From: JADJPO01 sp963724535 | GTDB lineage: Bacteria > Actinomycetota > Actinomycetes > Actinomycetales > Kineosporiaceae | DNA: 64,000 nt | Direction: 5' to 3' | Assembly: GCA_963724535.1 (NCBI GenBank) | Contig: CAVRVD010000023.1 | Coordinates: 1-64,000 of the forward strand | In this document: positions 18,352-28,539 of the stretch, in pieces | How positions within the stretch are numbered: the stretch's first letter is position 1 | Layout: every line of letters starts with the position of its first letter | The notes under the pieces: model-generated | What the model was told of the DNA's origin: nothing | The model's database searches: none | Seen by the model: only the letters and a program-made list of their open reading frames with translations | Position numbers and translations under genes: made by a program

Positions 18352-19206
18352 TCAGCCCGCGGCCGCCGCGACCGCCCTCTTGGTGAGCACCTGCGCCAGG
18401 TGCCGCCGGTACTCCTCGTCGGCGTTGGCATCGGCCATCGGCGAGGCCCCCTCGGCGGCGAGCGAGGCGGCGAAGGAGATCGCGGCGTCCGTGGCCGGCT
18501 TGCCGACAAGCTCCGCCTCCACCTGGCTGGCCCGCAGCGGCACCAGACCCATATTGGTCAGGGCCACCCTGGCCTGGGCGATGACCCCGGCGTCGACTCG
18601 GACGGCCGCCGCCACCGCGACGATCGACCAGGTCTGCGCGGTGTGAGTGAGCTTCTCGTAGTGCGCCCCCCACCCGGTGTGCTTGGGCACCTGAATCTCC
18701 ACGAGCAGCTCGTCCGGCCCGACCGCAGTGGTGAACAGGTCCTGGAAGAACTCCAGGGCGTTCACCGTGCGCCGACCGGTCGGCCCGGCAATGACCATCT
18801 CCGCGTCCAGGGCCAGCGCGGCAGCGCCCATGTCGCCGGCCGGGTCGCCGTGGGCGAGGGATCCACCGAAGGTGCCGCGGTGACGCACCTGCGGGTCGGC
18901 GACCGTCTCCGCGGCCAGCGACAGCAGCAGCGCGTGCTGGCGGATCAGCGGGTTGCGGGTGACCTCGTCGTGGGTGGTCATCGCCCCGATGACGATCACG
19001 TCACCGTTGTCGCGGACGCCGCGCAGCCCCTGGATCCGGCCCAGGTCGACGACCAGGTCGGGTGAGGCCAGTCGCATCTTCAGCACCGGCAGGAAGCTCT
19101 GCCCGCCGGCCAGGACCTTCACCTCCCGACCGCCATCGCCGCCGAGCAGCGTCACGACGTCCTCGACCGTGGTGGGTGCCTCGTAGTCGAACTCAGCGGG
19201 GATCAC
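18352..19206 (-). CDS. coxM: CoxM-like FAD subunit of a molybdenum hydroxylase
   Basis: Medium subunit of 284 residues that passes electrons from the iron-sulfur subunit to FAD and on to an acceptor. The N-terminal FAD domain has the two flavin motifs: LAGGQSFLP (about 32-40) and RGTFGGSLAHGDPAGD (about 109-124). The C-terminal CODH flavoprotein domain follows (ARVALTNMGLVPLRA). The GTG start overlaps the coxL stop by 4 nt (GTGA), so the two are translationally coupled. The order in the transcript is coxS, coxL, coxM. The gene ends facing the HelR-like gene across the palindromic array. Confidence 0.94.
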   Translation of the reverse strand: MIPAEFDYEAPTTVEDVVTLLGGDGGREVKVLAGGQSFLPVLKMRLASPDLVVDLGRIQGLRGVRDNGDVIVIGAMTTHDEVTRNPLIRQHALLLSLAAETVADPQVRHRGTFGGSLAHGDPAGDMGAAALALDAEMVIAGPTGRRTVNALEFFQDLFTTAVGPDELLVEIQVPKHTGWGAHYEKLTHTAQTWSIVAVAAAVRVDAGVIAQARVALTNMGLVPLRASQVEAELVGKPATDAAISFAASLAAEGASPMADANADEEYRRHLAQVLTKRAVAAAAG

Positions 19207-21625
19207 GCCGCACCTCCGTTGGTCGAACCGGACTGGCCGGCCTGGATGGCACGCCAGACCTTCATCGGCGTGCAGGGCATGTCGATGTCGTCGACGCCCC
19301 ACGGCTGCAGCGCATCGACGACCGCGTTGAGCACCGCCGGGGTCGAGGCGATGGTGCCGGCCTCCCCGACGCCCTTGACCCCGAGCATGTTCGTGGTCGA
19401 CGGCGACTCGGTGCGGTCGGTGATGAACGAGGGCAGGTCCGCTGCCGACGGAATCGTGTAGTCGACGAGCGTGCCGGTGGTGAGGGTGCCGTATTCGTCG
19501 TGCCTGGCGTCCTCGTACAACGCCTGGGCGATGCCCTGGGCCAGGCCGCCGTGCACCTGCCCCTCGACGATCAGCGGGTTGAGCACCTTGCCGATGTCGT
19601 CGACGCAGACGTACTTGCGGATCGTCGACTTGCCGGTCTCGGTGTCCACCTCCACCGCGCACAGGTGGGTGCCGTGCGGGAAGGAGAAGTCCACCGGGTC
19701 GAAGGTGGCCTCGCAGTCGATGCCGGGCTCCACGCCGTCCGGCAGGTTGTGCGCGTCGAAGGAGGCGAAGGCCACCGTGCCGATGGCCATGCCGGTGTCG
19801 GTTCCCCGCACGGTGAACTGGCCGTCGGTGAACTCCAGGTCGCCCGGGTCGGCCTCGAGCTGGTGGGCCGCAATGACTTTGGCCTTCTCGATCACCTTGT
19901 CGGCGGCCATCGCGACCGCGATGCCACCGACCGCTAGCGACCGCGACCCGTACGTGTCCAGACCTCTGACGGCGACCTGGGTGTCACCGTGCAGCACCTC
20001 GACGTCCTCGAACGCCACCCCGAGCCGGTCGGCGACGATCTGGCTCCAGGCCGTCTCGTGGCCCTGCCCGTGCGGGCTGGTCCCGGTGACCACCTCGACC
20101 TTGCCGGTGGGCAGCATCCGCACGCCTGCGGTCTCCCAGCCGCCGCCGACGTAGGACAGCGCGCCGAGCACCCGGGACGGCGCCAGGCCACACATCTCGG
20201 TGAAGGTCGAGATGCCGATGCCGAGCTGGACCGGGTCCTTGCGCCGGCGGCGCTCCTCCTGCTCGAGCCGCAGACCCTCGTAGTCGAACATCTCGACGGC
20301 CTTGGCGGTGGCCGCCTCGTAGTTGCCCGAGTCGTAGGTCATGCCCGCGACCGTGTCGAAGGGGAACTCCTCGTGGGTGATCCAGTTCTTCTCGCGCACC
20401 GCCAACGGGTCCATACCCACCTCACGCGCGAAGGTGTCGACCAGGCGTTCGATCGCACAGGTCGCCTCCGGCCGGCCGGCGCCGCGGTAGGCGTCGGTCC
20501 AGGTCTTGTTCGTGAACACGTTGGTCGTGCTGAACCGGTAGGCGGCCAGCTTGTAGATGGCGTTGAACATCCACGCGCCGAGCACGGGGATCCCCGGGGT
20601 GACCAGACCGAGGTAGGCACCCATGTCGGTCAGCAGGTCGACCTTGAGCCCGGTCATCGTCCCGTCCTTGCGGCCGACCAGGGTGAGCCGCTGCACCTGG
20701 TCGCGGCCGTGGTGGCCGGAGACCAGGGACTCGCTGCGGGACTCGGTGTACTTCACCGGCTTGCGCAGCTCCCGGGCCACCAGGAAGGTGATCACCTCCT
20801 CCGGGGTGAACTGGAGCTTGCCACCGAAGCCGCCGCCGACGTCCGGGGCGACAACCCGAATCTTGTGCTCGGGGGTTCCGGTCACCAGGGCCATGAAGAC
20901 CCGCACGAAGTGGGGGACCTGAGTCGCCGACCACACCGTGACCTGTTCACCCGTCGGGTCGACCACGGTCGAGCGCGGCTCCAGGAAGGCCGGGATCAGT
21001 CGCTGCTGGCGGTAGCGACGCTCGATCACCACGCCGTCCGGGTCGTTGCGGGCCGCCTGGATCGCCTCGTCAACGTCGCCGCCGAAGCCGCCCTCGGCCG
21101 AGTCCAGGGTCCAGACGGCGCTGACGTTGGTGCCGAGGTCGGGGTGAGTGAGCTCGGCGCCGTCCTTGACCGCCTCCTCCATGTCGAGGACGACGGGCAG
21201 GTCCTCGTAGTCGACGATGACGTGCTCGGCGGCGTCCCGGGCCGCGGCCGCGCTGCGGGCCGCGATCACCGCGACGATCTCGCCGGCGAAGGCGACCCGG
21301 TCCTGGGCGATCGCCGGGTGGGTGGGCGCCTTCTGGTCCGCGGTGATCGGCCAGGCACAGGGCAGGCCCACCTCGGACCCCTTGAGCTCCGGGCCGGTCC
21401 AGACCCTGACCACGTTCGGCATGCCCTTGGCACCGCTGGTGTCGATCGAGGTGATCCGCCCGTGCGCTACGGGGCTTCGTACCATGCCCAGGTGCAACAT
21501 GCCGGGCAGGGTGATGTTGTCGGTCCAGCGGGTCCGGCCGGTGATCAGCCGGGCGTCCTCCTTGCGCGGGCGGGCCCTGCCGAACTCACGGGGAGCGGCG
21601 CCCTCGACAGTGCTCTCGGTCGCGG

Positions 21626-21629
<4 letters not shown>
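19203..21629 (-). CDS. coxL: CoxL-like molybdopterin subunit, form II type
   Basis: Catalytic large subunit of 808 residues, the usual length. Typical blocks include RWTDNITLPGMLHLGMVRSP near the N-terminus, VGGGFGGK, the active-site loop AYRGAGRPE (about 380-388), TSPHGQGHETAWSQIVAD, YGSRSLAVGG and the C-terminal GVKGVGEAGT with the conserved base Glu. True CO dehydrogenases (form I) have AYxCSFR in this loop, with the Cys that binds copper; here it is AYRGAGR, the form II signature. The enzyme is therefore a molybdenum hydroxylase whose substrate may be CO at low efficiency or an organic compound. It starts with GTG and overlaps the stop of coxS by 4 nt. Confidence 0.95.
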
Positions 21630-22126
<497 letters not shown>

Positions 22127-22448
22127 GCAGTCCTCCAGATCGACCTGGTCTGCGGCGGCGCTCGGCCACGGGCAGCAGCGGTTCCCCGATGCGATCCAAC
22201 GCCAGTGTGGCGGGGAACACAAGACTCCTGGTTCCGGCCTGCGGACCGGACGCCGTGGCTCCACCCGCCCGGATGGGCCCCAACCCGGACGACCCGGACA
22301 TCGGCGCACGCTCGACGAACCGATGCCTCAGGCGGCGCCAAACCACTCCCGTCGACTGCGTGGTCGCCGTTGGCCACCGCCGGCCCCGGCACCAGCGTCA
22401 CCCAGGTGGTCGAACCAGCCGGACGGCGTTCCTGCCGATACCCGGTCC
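22127..22448. other. Upstream region of coxS, no gene seen
   Basis: 322 bp between the coxS start and a small plus-strand gene. It must hold the promoter of the cox transcript, but I could not assign convincing -35 and -10 elements. Open frames on either strand here show no recognisable product. Confidence 0.45.
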
Positions 22449-22619
22449 ATGAGCGTGAGTGGTGTCGGAGGGCCCCTGCCATTTCCCCAGCCGGTCCCGG
22501 ACCAAGCGGTGATCGCTGCGGTGCAATCCGCGAGGCCCGCCGTCGAACAGCTGCAGCAGACCGCCGCGGCCGTCGTCGCGCCGGTGGCGCCCGAGGGCCA
22601 GCTCGACATCTACATGTAG
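22449..22619 (+). CDS. Small hypothetical protein, 56 residues
   Basis: A short frame from ATG 22449 to TAG 22619 encodes a protein of 56 residues with a Pro-rich start (PLPFPQPVPD), an Ala/Val helix (AVIAAVQSARPAVEQLQQTAAAV) and the ending GQLDIYM. The helix is amphipathic and the ending looks designed rather than random for this GC content, so I think it is a real gene. There is no Shine-Dalgarno sequence; CGATACCC lies 10 to 17 nt upstream. It diverges from coxS and is followed by a palindromic repeat element. Function unknown. Confidence 0.5.
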   Translation: MSVSGVGGPLPFPQPVPDQAVIAAVQSARPAVEQLQQTAAAVVAPVAPEGQLDIYM

Positions 22620-22637
22620 CCGACTGTCGTCCGGCTG

Positions 22638-22776
22638 CCGCACTGTTGCTCCGACGCCGCACTGTCGGCCGGCCGCACCGCTCTGTCATCCTCCTCACCG
22701 CACTGTCGGCACGGTGTGTGCAGTGTGACCCTGCTGGAACAGGGGCACAGAACGGCTACCGCGATGACAGTCGCGG
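22638..22776. repeat. Composite palindromic repeat element, copy A
   Basis: Four copies of a CCGCACTGTC-like motif (22638, 22657, 22678, 22698) lie in about 70 bp. They are followed by CCCTGCTGGAACAGGGGC (a 5-bp stem around 22728-22745) and a reversed copy, GATGACAGTCGCGG, at 22763-22776. The same architecture with the same motifs occurs at 42007-42150. It lies downstream of the xdhC stop. Confidence 0.75.
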
Positions 22777-22836
22777 ATGCCGTGGGCCACGCCGGTGCCA
22801 CCGGCGGGTGGGCCACCGTTAGCCCAGCGTGGTCGG

Positions 22837-24012
22837 TTATCGCTGCGCGGTGTGGTGAATCGGGCCCTCCCGCTCGCCCAGCCGGCCGCCGTCCCCGCCC
22901 CAGCGCAGCGCGATGATCTCGGCGGCGATACTCACCGCGGTCTCCTCCGGCGTGCGCGCCCCGAGATCCAGCCCGATCGGTGAGGACAGCCGCGCCAGCT
23001 CGGCCTCGGTCATCCCCGCCTCGCGCAGCCGTCTCAGCCGGTCCTCGTGGGTGCGCCGCGACCCCATCGCCCCGATGTAGGCCACCTCGGGCAGCCGCAG
23101 GGCCACCTCCAGCAACGGGACATCGAACTTCGGGTCGTGGGTGAGGACGGCGAGCACGGTGCGCGCGTCGATCCGGCCCGCCTCGGCCTCAGCGGACAGG
23201 TACCGGTGCGGCCACTCCACCATCACCTCGTCGGCCTGGGCGAACCGGCTGCGGGTGGCGAACACTGGCCGCGCGTCACACACCGTCACGTGGTAGCCGA
23301 GGAACACTCCGATCCGGGCCACCGCGGCAGCGAAGTCGATCGCGCCGAACACGAGCATCCGCGGTTTGGGCGCGAAGGCGGCCACGAACACCCGCATCCC
23401 CTCGCCGCGTCGCTCGCCGTCCGGGCCGTAGGTGAGCGTCTCGGAACGTCCGGCCGCGAGCAGACCCCGGGCGTCATCGGTCACGGCGGCGTCGATGCGC
23501 TCTGACCCGAGGGCGGACGGCGCTCGCGACTGACCCGCGTCCGTCCGCTCGCGCTCCTGCGGACCAGCCAGCTGCTCGGGCCCGACGATCAGGCGTCGTC
23601 CGAGGAACGACGCATCAGGGTGCTCGATGATCGTGCAGACCGCGACCGGGCGGCCCGCGTCGATGTCGGCGGCGACCGCGCCGAGTTCGGGGAAGGCTTG
23701 GGCGTCGACCCGCTCGACGAAGACATCGAGGATGCCGCCACAGGTCAGCCCCACCGCGAACGCGTCGTCGTCGCTGACCCCGTACCGCTGCAACACCGGT
23801 GTGCCGGAGGAGACGACCTCCTCGGACAGCTCATAGACCGCGCCCTCGACGCAGCCGCCGGAGACGCTGCCGACTGCCTCGCCGTCCGGACCGAGCAGCA
23901 TAGACGCGCCCGCGGGGCGGGGCGCCGAGCGCCAGGTGGCGACCACCGTGGCCATCCCCACCGGGCGATCCTCGCGCCACCAGCCGAGCAGCTCACGTAG
24001 GACCTCACGCAC
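22837..24012 (-). CDS. XdhC/CoxI-family molybdenum hydroxylase maturation factor
   Basis: Protein of 391 residues with an N-terminal XdhC_CoxI domain (about 15-85: VGMATVVATWRSAPRPAGASML, GSVSGGCVEGAV) and a C-terminal Rossmann-like XdhC_C domain (about 230-375: PRMLVFGAIDFAAAVARI, VCDARPVFATRSRF, VLTHDPKFDVPLLEVAL, YIGAMGSRRT). A middle segment of about 35 residues rich in polar residues looks like an insertion. These proteins bind the molybdenum cofactor and help load or sulfurate it in xanthine-dehydrogenase-type enzymes. The GTG at 24012 is preferred because GAGGAG lies 8 nt before it; ATG 24027 is the alternative. It lies upstream of the cox genes in the same direction. Confidence 0.92.
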   Translation of the reverse strand: MREVLRELLGWWREDRPVGMATVVATWRSAPRPAGASMLLGPDGEAVGSVSGGCVEGAVYELSEEVVSSGTPVLQRYGVSDDDAFAVGLTCGGILDVFVERVDAQAFPELGAVAADIDAGRPVAVCTIIEHPDASFLGRRLIVGPEQLAGPQERERTDAGQSRAPSALGSERIDAAVTDDARGLLAAGRSETLTYGPDGERRGEGMRVFVAAFAPKPRMLVFGAIDFAAAVARIGVFLGYHVTVCDARPVFATRSRFAQADEVMVEWPHRYLSAEAEAGRIDARTVLAVLTHDPKFDVPLLEVALRLPEVAYIGAMGSRRTHEDRLRRLREAGMTEAELARLSSPIGLDLGARTPEETAVSIAAEIIALRWGGDGGRLGEREGPIHHTAQR

Positions 24013-24480
24013 GGTCGGTCTCCTCATGCATCGCGAAGGCGCCCACCTGCCCGAGCCCGGAAGGAACCCGATGAGCACGCCACGACCGACGATACGAGGT
24101 CCTGACCACGGCTGCCGCGAGCGCTGCCATCCCAGGTCCCACCACGACGCCCGACGTCGGGCGTCCCCCCACCCACCTTGGCAGCCACCACGAGGTGCTG
24201 CGGTTCGGACAGATCCAGGTGGACGTCGCGCGGGAGCGGTCGTGGGCCGCCGTGACCGCGACGGCTCCGTCCTCGGCCGGCGACCGCAGGATGCGCACCG
24301 CTCGGCTCCATGGACCCGCCGAGGGCTCCGGCGGGCTCCGGCAACTGCCTCACCTGCTGCCCCTGCATTGCTGGTGGGACGGGGTGGGGTGGGACCGGCA
24401 ACGTCCGGCCCGACCCCGCTGCGCTGAGAGCGCACGAGTACCATTCACTCGTAGATTGGCGGCCAGGACCGGGGGGTGTG
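24013..24480. other. Intergenic between divergent xdhC and LuxR-type genes
   Basis: 468 bp with no gene I can support. TAGATT at 24452-24457 is a good -10 candidate for the LuxR-type pair, about 24 nt before the GTG at 24481. Open frames on both strands here encode low-complexity or unrecognisable sequence. Traces of a decayed coding region cannot be excluded. Confidence 0.45.
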
Positions 24481-25458
24481 GTGCAGATCACGGACACGAC
24501 ACTCGCCGTCTATGCCGGATTGGTCCACGAGGCCGACCTGACCACGGCCCAGCTGGCAGAGCGCCTGGCACTTCCGGTCGGGCTGGTCAAATCCGAGATC
24601 GAGTCCTTGACCCGAGCCGGGCTGCTCAGCAGCTCGATGCCGGACAGCTCTGTCCTGGACGCCGCCGATCCTCAGATCGCCCTGGCGCTGATCGCAGAGC
24701 GCGCCGCGTGGGAGTTCCAGCAGCAGATGGCTGAGGTGGAGAACGCCACTCGTGCCGTTGTGGGAGTCCTCGCGGGCCTGACCAGCCCTGGCGAGCAGTC
24801 CGAGGTCGAGACTGTCGAGTGGGCCTCCGTCCGGGCCCAGCACGAGCTCGTCGTGCGGCGAGCCACCCGAGAGATCTCCATCCTCCTGGGCGAGTCCTGG
24901 TACGGCGCCTTCAGCCACAGCGAGACCACGGTGTCCGCCCTCAATTCGGCGCTCGAGACGGGCGTCACGATCCGCCTGGTGCTGACCGAGGCGCTTGCCA
25001 ACGATGCGCGGCTGCGGCTCGTGACCGAGCTGTCCGGTCAGGCAGTCGCATGGCGGTTCACGCCCGCTGTCCCGGTGAGCATGACGCTGGTCGACTCCAC
25101 GTCGGCCCTGGTGCTCACCGAGGGCAGGCCTGACCAGACCGAGGTGACCATGATCGGTCAGCCTTCCCTGCTGACCGCCGTGACGAGCCTGTTCGACGTC
25201 ATCTGGGACGGCGCGAGCGGGACCGACCCCGGCGACCTCGTCGCCGCGGCACCGGTCCCCGGCCTGGCCCTGAGCCCTCAGCAGGAGAGGATCCTCGGGC
25301 TGCTGGCTGCCGGAGCCAAGGACCAGGCGATCGCCCGTGCCACCGGGATATCGCCACGGACGCTCACCCGGCTCATCGCCGACATCGCGAACCAACTCGG
25401 TGCGAGGGACCGCTTCCAGGCCGGTGCGCAGGCGGTGCGCCGGGGGTTGCTGCCATGA
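24481..25458 (+). CDS. LuxR-type regulator with an N-terminal TrmB-like HTH
   Basis: Protein of 325 residues. Residues about 8-48 form a TrmB/MarR-like winged helix (VYAGLVHEADLTTAQLAERLAL, VKSEIESLTRAGLL). The middle (about 110-245) resembles the PLD-like sensing domain of TrmB-type regulators (ALETGVTIRLVLTEAL). The C-terminal 60 residues are a LuxR/GerE HTH (LSPQQERILGLLAAGAKDQAIARATGISPRTLTRLIADI). There is no receiver domain. Start GTG 24481 is favoured by the G-rich stretch just upstream; GTG 24478 is possible. Its last 4 nt overlap the start of a second LuxR-type gene. Pairs of this kind often sit beside peptide or export gene sets. Confidence 0.85.
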   Translation: MQITDTTLAVYAGLVHEADLTTAQLAERLALPVGLVKSEIESLTRAGLLSSSMPDSSVLDAADPQIALALIAERAAWEFQQQMAEVENATRAVVGVLAGLTSPGEQSEVETVEWASVRAQHELVVRRATREISILLGESWYGAFSHSETTVSALNSALETGVTIRLVLTEALANDARLRLVTELSGQAVAWRFTPAVPVSMTLVDSTSALVLTEGRPDQTEVTMIGQPSLLTAVTSLFDVIWDGASGTDPGDLVAAAPVPGLALSPQQERILGLLAAGAKDQAIARATGISPRTLTRLIADIANQLGARDRFQAGAQAVRRGLLP

Positions 25459-26357
25459 CGGGGCAGACCAGGAGCGGACACCGCCAACCGGACGAGCGCC
25501 CCGAGGCCTACGACATCGCCAGCGAGTTCATGGCTCTGATCGCCGAGGAGCGCCGGCGCGCCGCCCGGGCAACGGCAGAGATTGCCGTCCGGCAGCAGCG
25601 GCTGAACCGGATCGTCGCCCGGATCGGCACGGAGACAAGCGCCCCAAGAACTCTCGAGCACCTGGAGGGGTCCGCGGCCGTTCAGGCGTGGATGGACGCC
25701 CATCTCCCTGCGGTGAGGTCAGAGGTCGCATCACTGGTCCCCGGCGGCGCGCAGCCACGCCAGTCCCTCGCCGCGGCGGCCGAACGCAACCGTCCGCTAC
25801 GGGCCCGGGGGGTCCGCGTGCGTGGGGTGTTCCTGATCAGTGCTACGCACGACCCGGTGACGAGACAGTACGTCCGGGAGGCGACGCAGCTGGGAGTCGA
25901 GTACCGCACCGTAGCCTCCCTGCCGCTACGCCTGGTCATCGTCGATCGGGAGGTCGCGCTCCTGCCACTCAAGACCGGACAGGACCAGCTGGGTGCTGCC
26001 GTGGTGCGGGACCCGCGCGCCCTGGAGGCGCTAGTCGCGCTGTTCGAGGCCCACTGGGCCCGAGCCGTCCCGTTCGGCCGGCGGAGGTTGCCGGCCGAGG
26101 GGATGCTCAGCGACACCGAACGCCACCTGCTGCGCATGCTGGATGGCGGCGACCGGGACGAGGACGTCGCCGAGGCCCTCGGCGTGTCGGTCCGGACCGT
26201 GAGACGACAGGTCGCCACCTTGTCCGAACGCCTCGGTGCGGCGAGCCGCTTCCAGTTCGGCGCCTTGGCCTGCAAGGCGGGTTGGCTGGACCAGGGCGGG
26301 ACAGCATCACTCGCCCTGGATGGCGACGGAGACGAAGCGCTCGCCGGGTCGGCCTGA
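25455..26357 (+). CDS. Second LuxR-type regulator, co-translated with the first
   Basis: Protein of 300 residues that begins in the ATGA overlap with the previous gene. The N-terminus (about 20-60) is a basic amphipathic helix (FMALIAEERRRAARATAEIAVRQ). The middle (about 115-200) has RVRGVFLISATHDPVTRQYV and YRTVASLPLRLVIVDREVALLPL, the same kind of degenerate PLD-like sensor seen in its partner. The C-terminal HTH is LSDTERHLLRMLDGGDRDEDVAEALGVSVRTVRRQVATL. It is a diverged relative of the first regulator, so the pair may act as a heterodimer. The gene ends 11 nt from the convergent coxE end, with no terminator between them. Confidence 0.83.
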   Translation: MTGQTRSGHRQPDERPEAYDIASEFMALIAEERRRAARATAEIAVRQQRLNRIVARIGTETSAPRTLEHLEGSAAVQAWMDAHLPAVRSEVASLVPGGAQPRQSLAAAAERNRPLRARGVRVRGVFLISATHDPVTRQYVREATQLGVEYRTVASLPLRLVIVDREVALLPLKTGQDQLGAAVVRDPRALEALVALFEAHWARAVPFGRRRLPAEGMLSDTERHLLRMLDGGDRDEDVAEALGVSVRTVRRQVATLSERLGAASRFQFGALACKAGWLDQGGTASLALDGDGDEALAGSA

Positions 26358-26368
26358 AGGACCCCGGC

Positions 26369-27520
26369 TCACGCCTCACGGACGACGTCCACCACCTCGG
26401 CGAACGTCGCCAGAGAGTGTCCGGCGAGCAGATCGTCCACATAGGGCAGGGCCGCCGCGATCCCGCTCTGCACCGGACGGTAACCCGCCTTGCCGCGGTG
26501 CGGGTTAACCCAGACCACCCGATGGGCCAACAGCCGCAACCGCTGCATCTGCTCCACGAGCAGGCTGACTTCCCCGCGCTCCCAGCCGTCGGAGAAGACC
26601 ACAAGGACGGCGCCACGTGCCATCCCGCGCTGACCCCACCGAGTCGTGAACGCCGCGAGCACCTCCCCGAGCCGGGTGCCGCCCGACCAGTCCGGCACCT
26701 GCTCCCCGGCGGCCTTCAACGCGGCTTCTGCCTCCCGGGTCCGCAGCGCCCGGGTGATCCGGGTCAGCCGGGTACCTACCGTGAACACCTCGGTGTGCCG
26801 GGGCTCGGCCCGCACCCAGACGTGGGCCAGGCGAAGCAGTGCGTCGGCATAGGAGCTCATCGAGCCGCTCACGTCGATCAACAGGACGACGCGGCGCGGC
26901 CGGGAGGTGGTGCGGCGGAACCGGATCGGCCCGGCCTCGCCGCCGCGACGCAGCTCCTCGCGCAGGGTGCGGCGGACATCGATCTCGCCTCTGTGGTTGC
27001 GGCGGCGGCGCACCGCCCGGCGCCGCGGGGCCACCGGACGGACAGTGGCGAACAGCGCTGCAAGCATCGCCTTCTCCGATGGTGACAGGTCGGCGACGTC
27101 GCGGTGGCGCAGCACGTCCACATCGCTGGCCTTCGCCCGCACCACGTCGACCTGCTCGACAGGATCGGCCTCGCGGCGTCCGCCGGCGGTGTCGGTCAGT
27201 CCCGAGATCGGCTTGGGCGGGACGGCGCGGCGCCGCCCGGTCAGCCGCGGCGCCTCCCCGTCGAACCAGGCCTCGAAGACCCGGTCGTAGACGCTGATGT
27301 GCTCGACGTCGGCGGTGAGGGTGGCCCGCCCGGCCCAGTAGACGCCGTCCCGCTCGGCCACCCCGACCTTGCTGACCGCGCGGATGAAGGCGCGGCTGCG
27401 GTCCGGGGTGACCGGCAGTCCAGCGGCGCGGCAGGTCCGTGCGAAGCCCGCCAGTGCCTCCTCCGCCGGGCGGACCACCTCCCGCGGGCGGGCCGGGGGC
27501 TGGTCGCCGTCGCGATGCAT
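26369..27520 (-). CDS. coxE: CoxE-like VWA-domain protein
   Basis: Protein of 383 residues with the VWA_CoxE layout. The N-terminal part is helical (FARTCRAAGLPVTP, YDRVFEAWFDGEAP). A basic linker (VRPVAPRRRAVRRRRNHRGEIDVRRTLREELRRGGE) leads to a VWA domain with the MIDAS motif LLIDVSGSMSSYADALLR (about 215-232), then FTVGTRLTRITRAL, SGGTRLGEVL and VVFSDGWERGE. CoxE and the AAA ATPase CoxD act together in maturing the CO dehydrogenase active site. Its usual partner coxD is 5.1 kb upstream on the same strand, separated by accessory genes, which is unusual. Confidence 0.9.
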   Translation of the reverse strand: MHRDGDQPPARPREVVRPAEEALAGFARTCRAAGLPVTPDRSRAFIRAVSKVGVAERDGVYWAGRATLTADVEHISVYDRVFEAWFDGEAPRLTGRRRAVPPKPISGLTDTAGGRREADPVEQVDVVRAKASDVDVLRHRDVADLSPSEKAMLAALFATVRPVAPRRRAVRRRRNHRGEIDVRRTLREELRRGGEAGPIRFRRTTSRPRRVVLLIDVSGSMSSYADALLRLAHVWVRAEPRHTEVFTVGTRLTRITRALRTREAEAALKAAGEQVPDWSGGTRLGEVLAAFTTRWGQRGMARGAVLVVFSDGWERGEVSLLVEQMQRLRLLAHRVVWVNPHRGKAGYRPVQSGIAAALPYVDDLLAGHSLATFAEVVDVVREA

Positions 27521-27591
27521 GAGGCCAACGGTGCCACGACCGCCTACGTGCCCGCGTCCGACGACCTGTCATCGCCGGTCCGCTCGACGCC

Positions 27592-28539
27592 TCACCGCAG
27601 TGGCAGGCGCCTAGCCAGCACCGTCACCCCGGCGGCGAGGACGAGCCCGTAGCCGACCAGCACGAGGAGCGCCGCCCCGTAGGACAGTTCGAGCGGCGGT
27701 CTCATCTCGAACTGGCCCCAGAAGTCGTAGACCCGCTGGGACAAGACCGCCAGCACGTTGCGGGGGTCCCATCGCGAGGCGAAGGGCAGCAGGAACAGAG
27801 CCAGCCCTAGCAGCACCATCGGCCACGAGCTCGATCTGGTCAACCCGCCCACCACGAACCCGACGACGGCGAAGAAGGTCGCCACGAGAGTAGTCATGGC
27901 CAGTTTCGCGATCATCGACCCGGGCGCCACCTCGAAGAGCTGACGTCCGATCTGTTCGCGCAGGTCAGCGGCCACACCTCGGGTGAACAAGGACGCCGCC
28001 GCACCACCAAGAGCGATGACCAGGGCACCGGCCGCGCTGATCAGCGCCAGGCTGAGGACCTTTGCCGCGACGATGACCGTCCAACGTTCTCTCGACGCGC
28101 GAAAGGCCAGGGTGCCGCTCGACCGGTCCACGTTGGCCACACCCGCACCCAGCATGGCGAAGGCGAGCGGAACAATGATGAAGGTGGTGAAGTCCAGTGC
28201 TGTGCCTACCGCTGCCACTCCCTCGAGCGCGCCCACGGACTCGGACAACCGCAGGAAGTCGTACCGCAAGGGGTTGTCGATGGTCTCAGCGCCGTTCGAG
28301 ACGGTGATCTTCATCGGGGCGCTAAGGGCCTGGTCCAGGGTCAGGCCGTTCTGCTCGAAGGTCCCCAGCCGCTCCTGGAAGGTGTCCAAGCTGGCTCGAG
28401 CATGGCTCGACGAGCTCAGCAGCGCGGTCGCCGCACCAGCCAGAAGCACCAACCCGAGAACGACGGAGCGGCGCGAGTACAGCAGGTAACGAAGCTCAGA
28501 CGTCGCTTCTGTGAACGTACGTCTCGTAATACTCGACAA
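27592..28539 (-). CDS. ABC-2-type transporter permease
   Basis: Membrane protein of 315 residues with about six membrane segments: about 27-47, 115-135 (FTTFIIVPLAFAMLGAGV), 158-182, 207-232 (LAMTTLVATFFAVVGFVVGGL), 238-258 and 285-305. The extracytoplasmic loop after the first segment is long (about 70 residues). The family fits ABC-2 permeases that export peptides or proteins. The TTG start at 28539 is supported by AAGGAG 7 nt upstream and lies inside the end of the ATPase gene (44-nt overlap), so the pair is translationally coupled. It is the third gene of the unit with the secreted 177-residue protein. Confidence 0.88.
   Translation of the reverse strand: MSSITRRTFTEATSELRYLLYSRRSVVLGLVLLAGAATALLSSSSHARASLDTFQERLGTFEQNGLTLDQALSAPMKITVSNGAETIDNPLRYDFLRLSESVGALEGVAAVGTALDFTTFIIVPLAFAMLGAGVANVDRSSGTLAFRASRERWTVIVAAKVLSLALISAAGALVIALGGAAASLFTRGVAADLREQIGRQLFEVAPGSMIAKLAMTTLVATFFAVVGFVVGGLTRSSSWPMVLLGLALFLLPFASRWDPRNVLAVLSQRVYDFWGQFEMRPPLELSYGAALLVLVGYGLVLAAGVTVLARRLPLR

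Noticed and set aside
24028..24480. Open frames in the xdhC-LuxR gap
   Set aside because: Frames on both strands are Gly/Pro/Arg-rich without motifs or ribosome binding sites.
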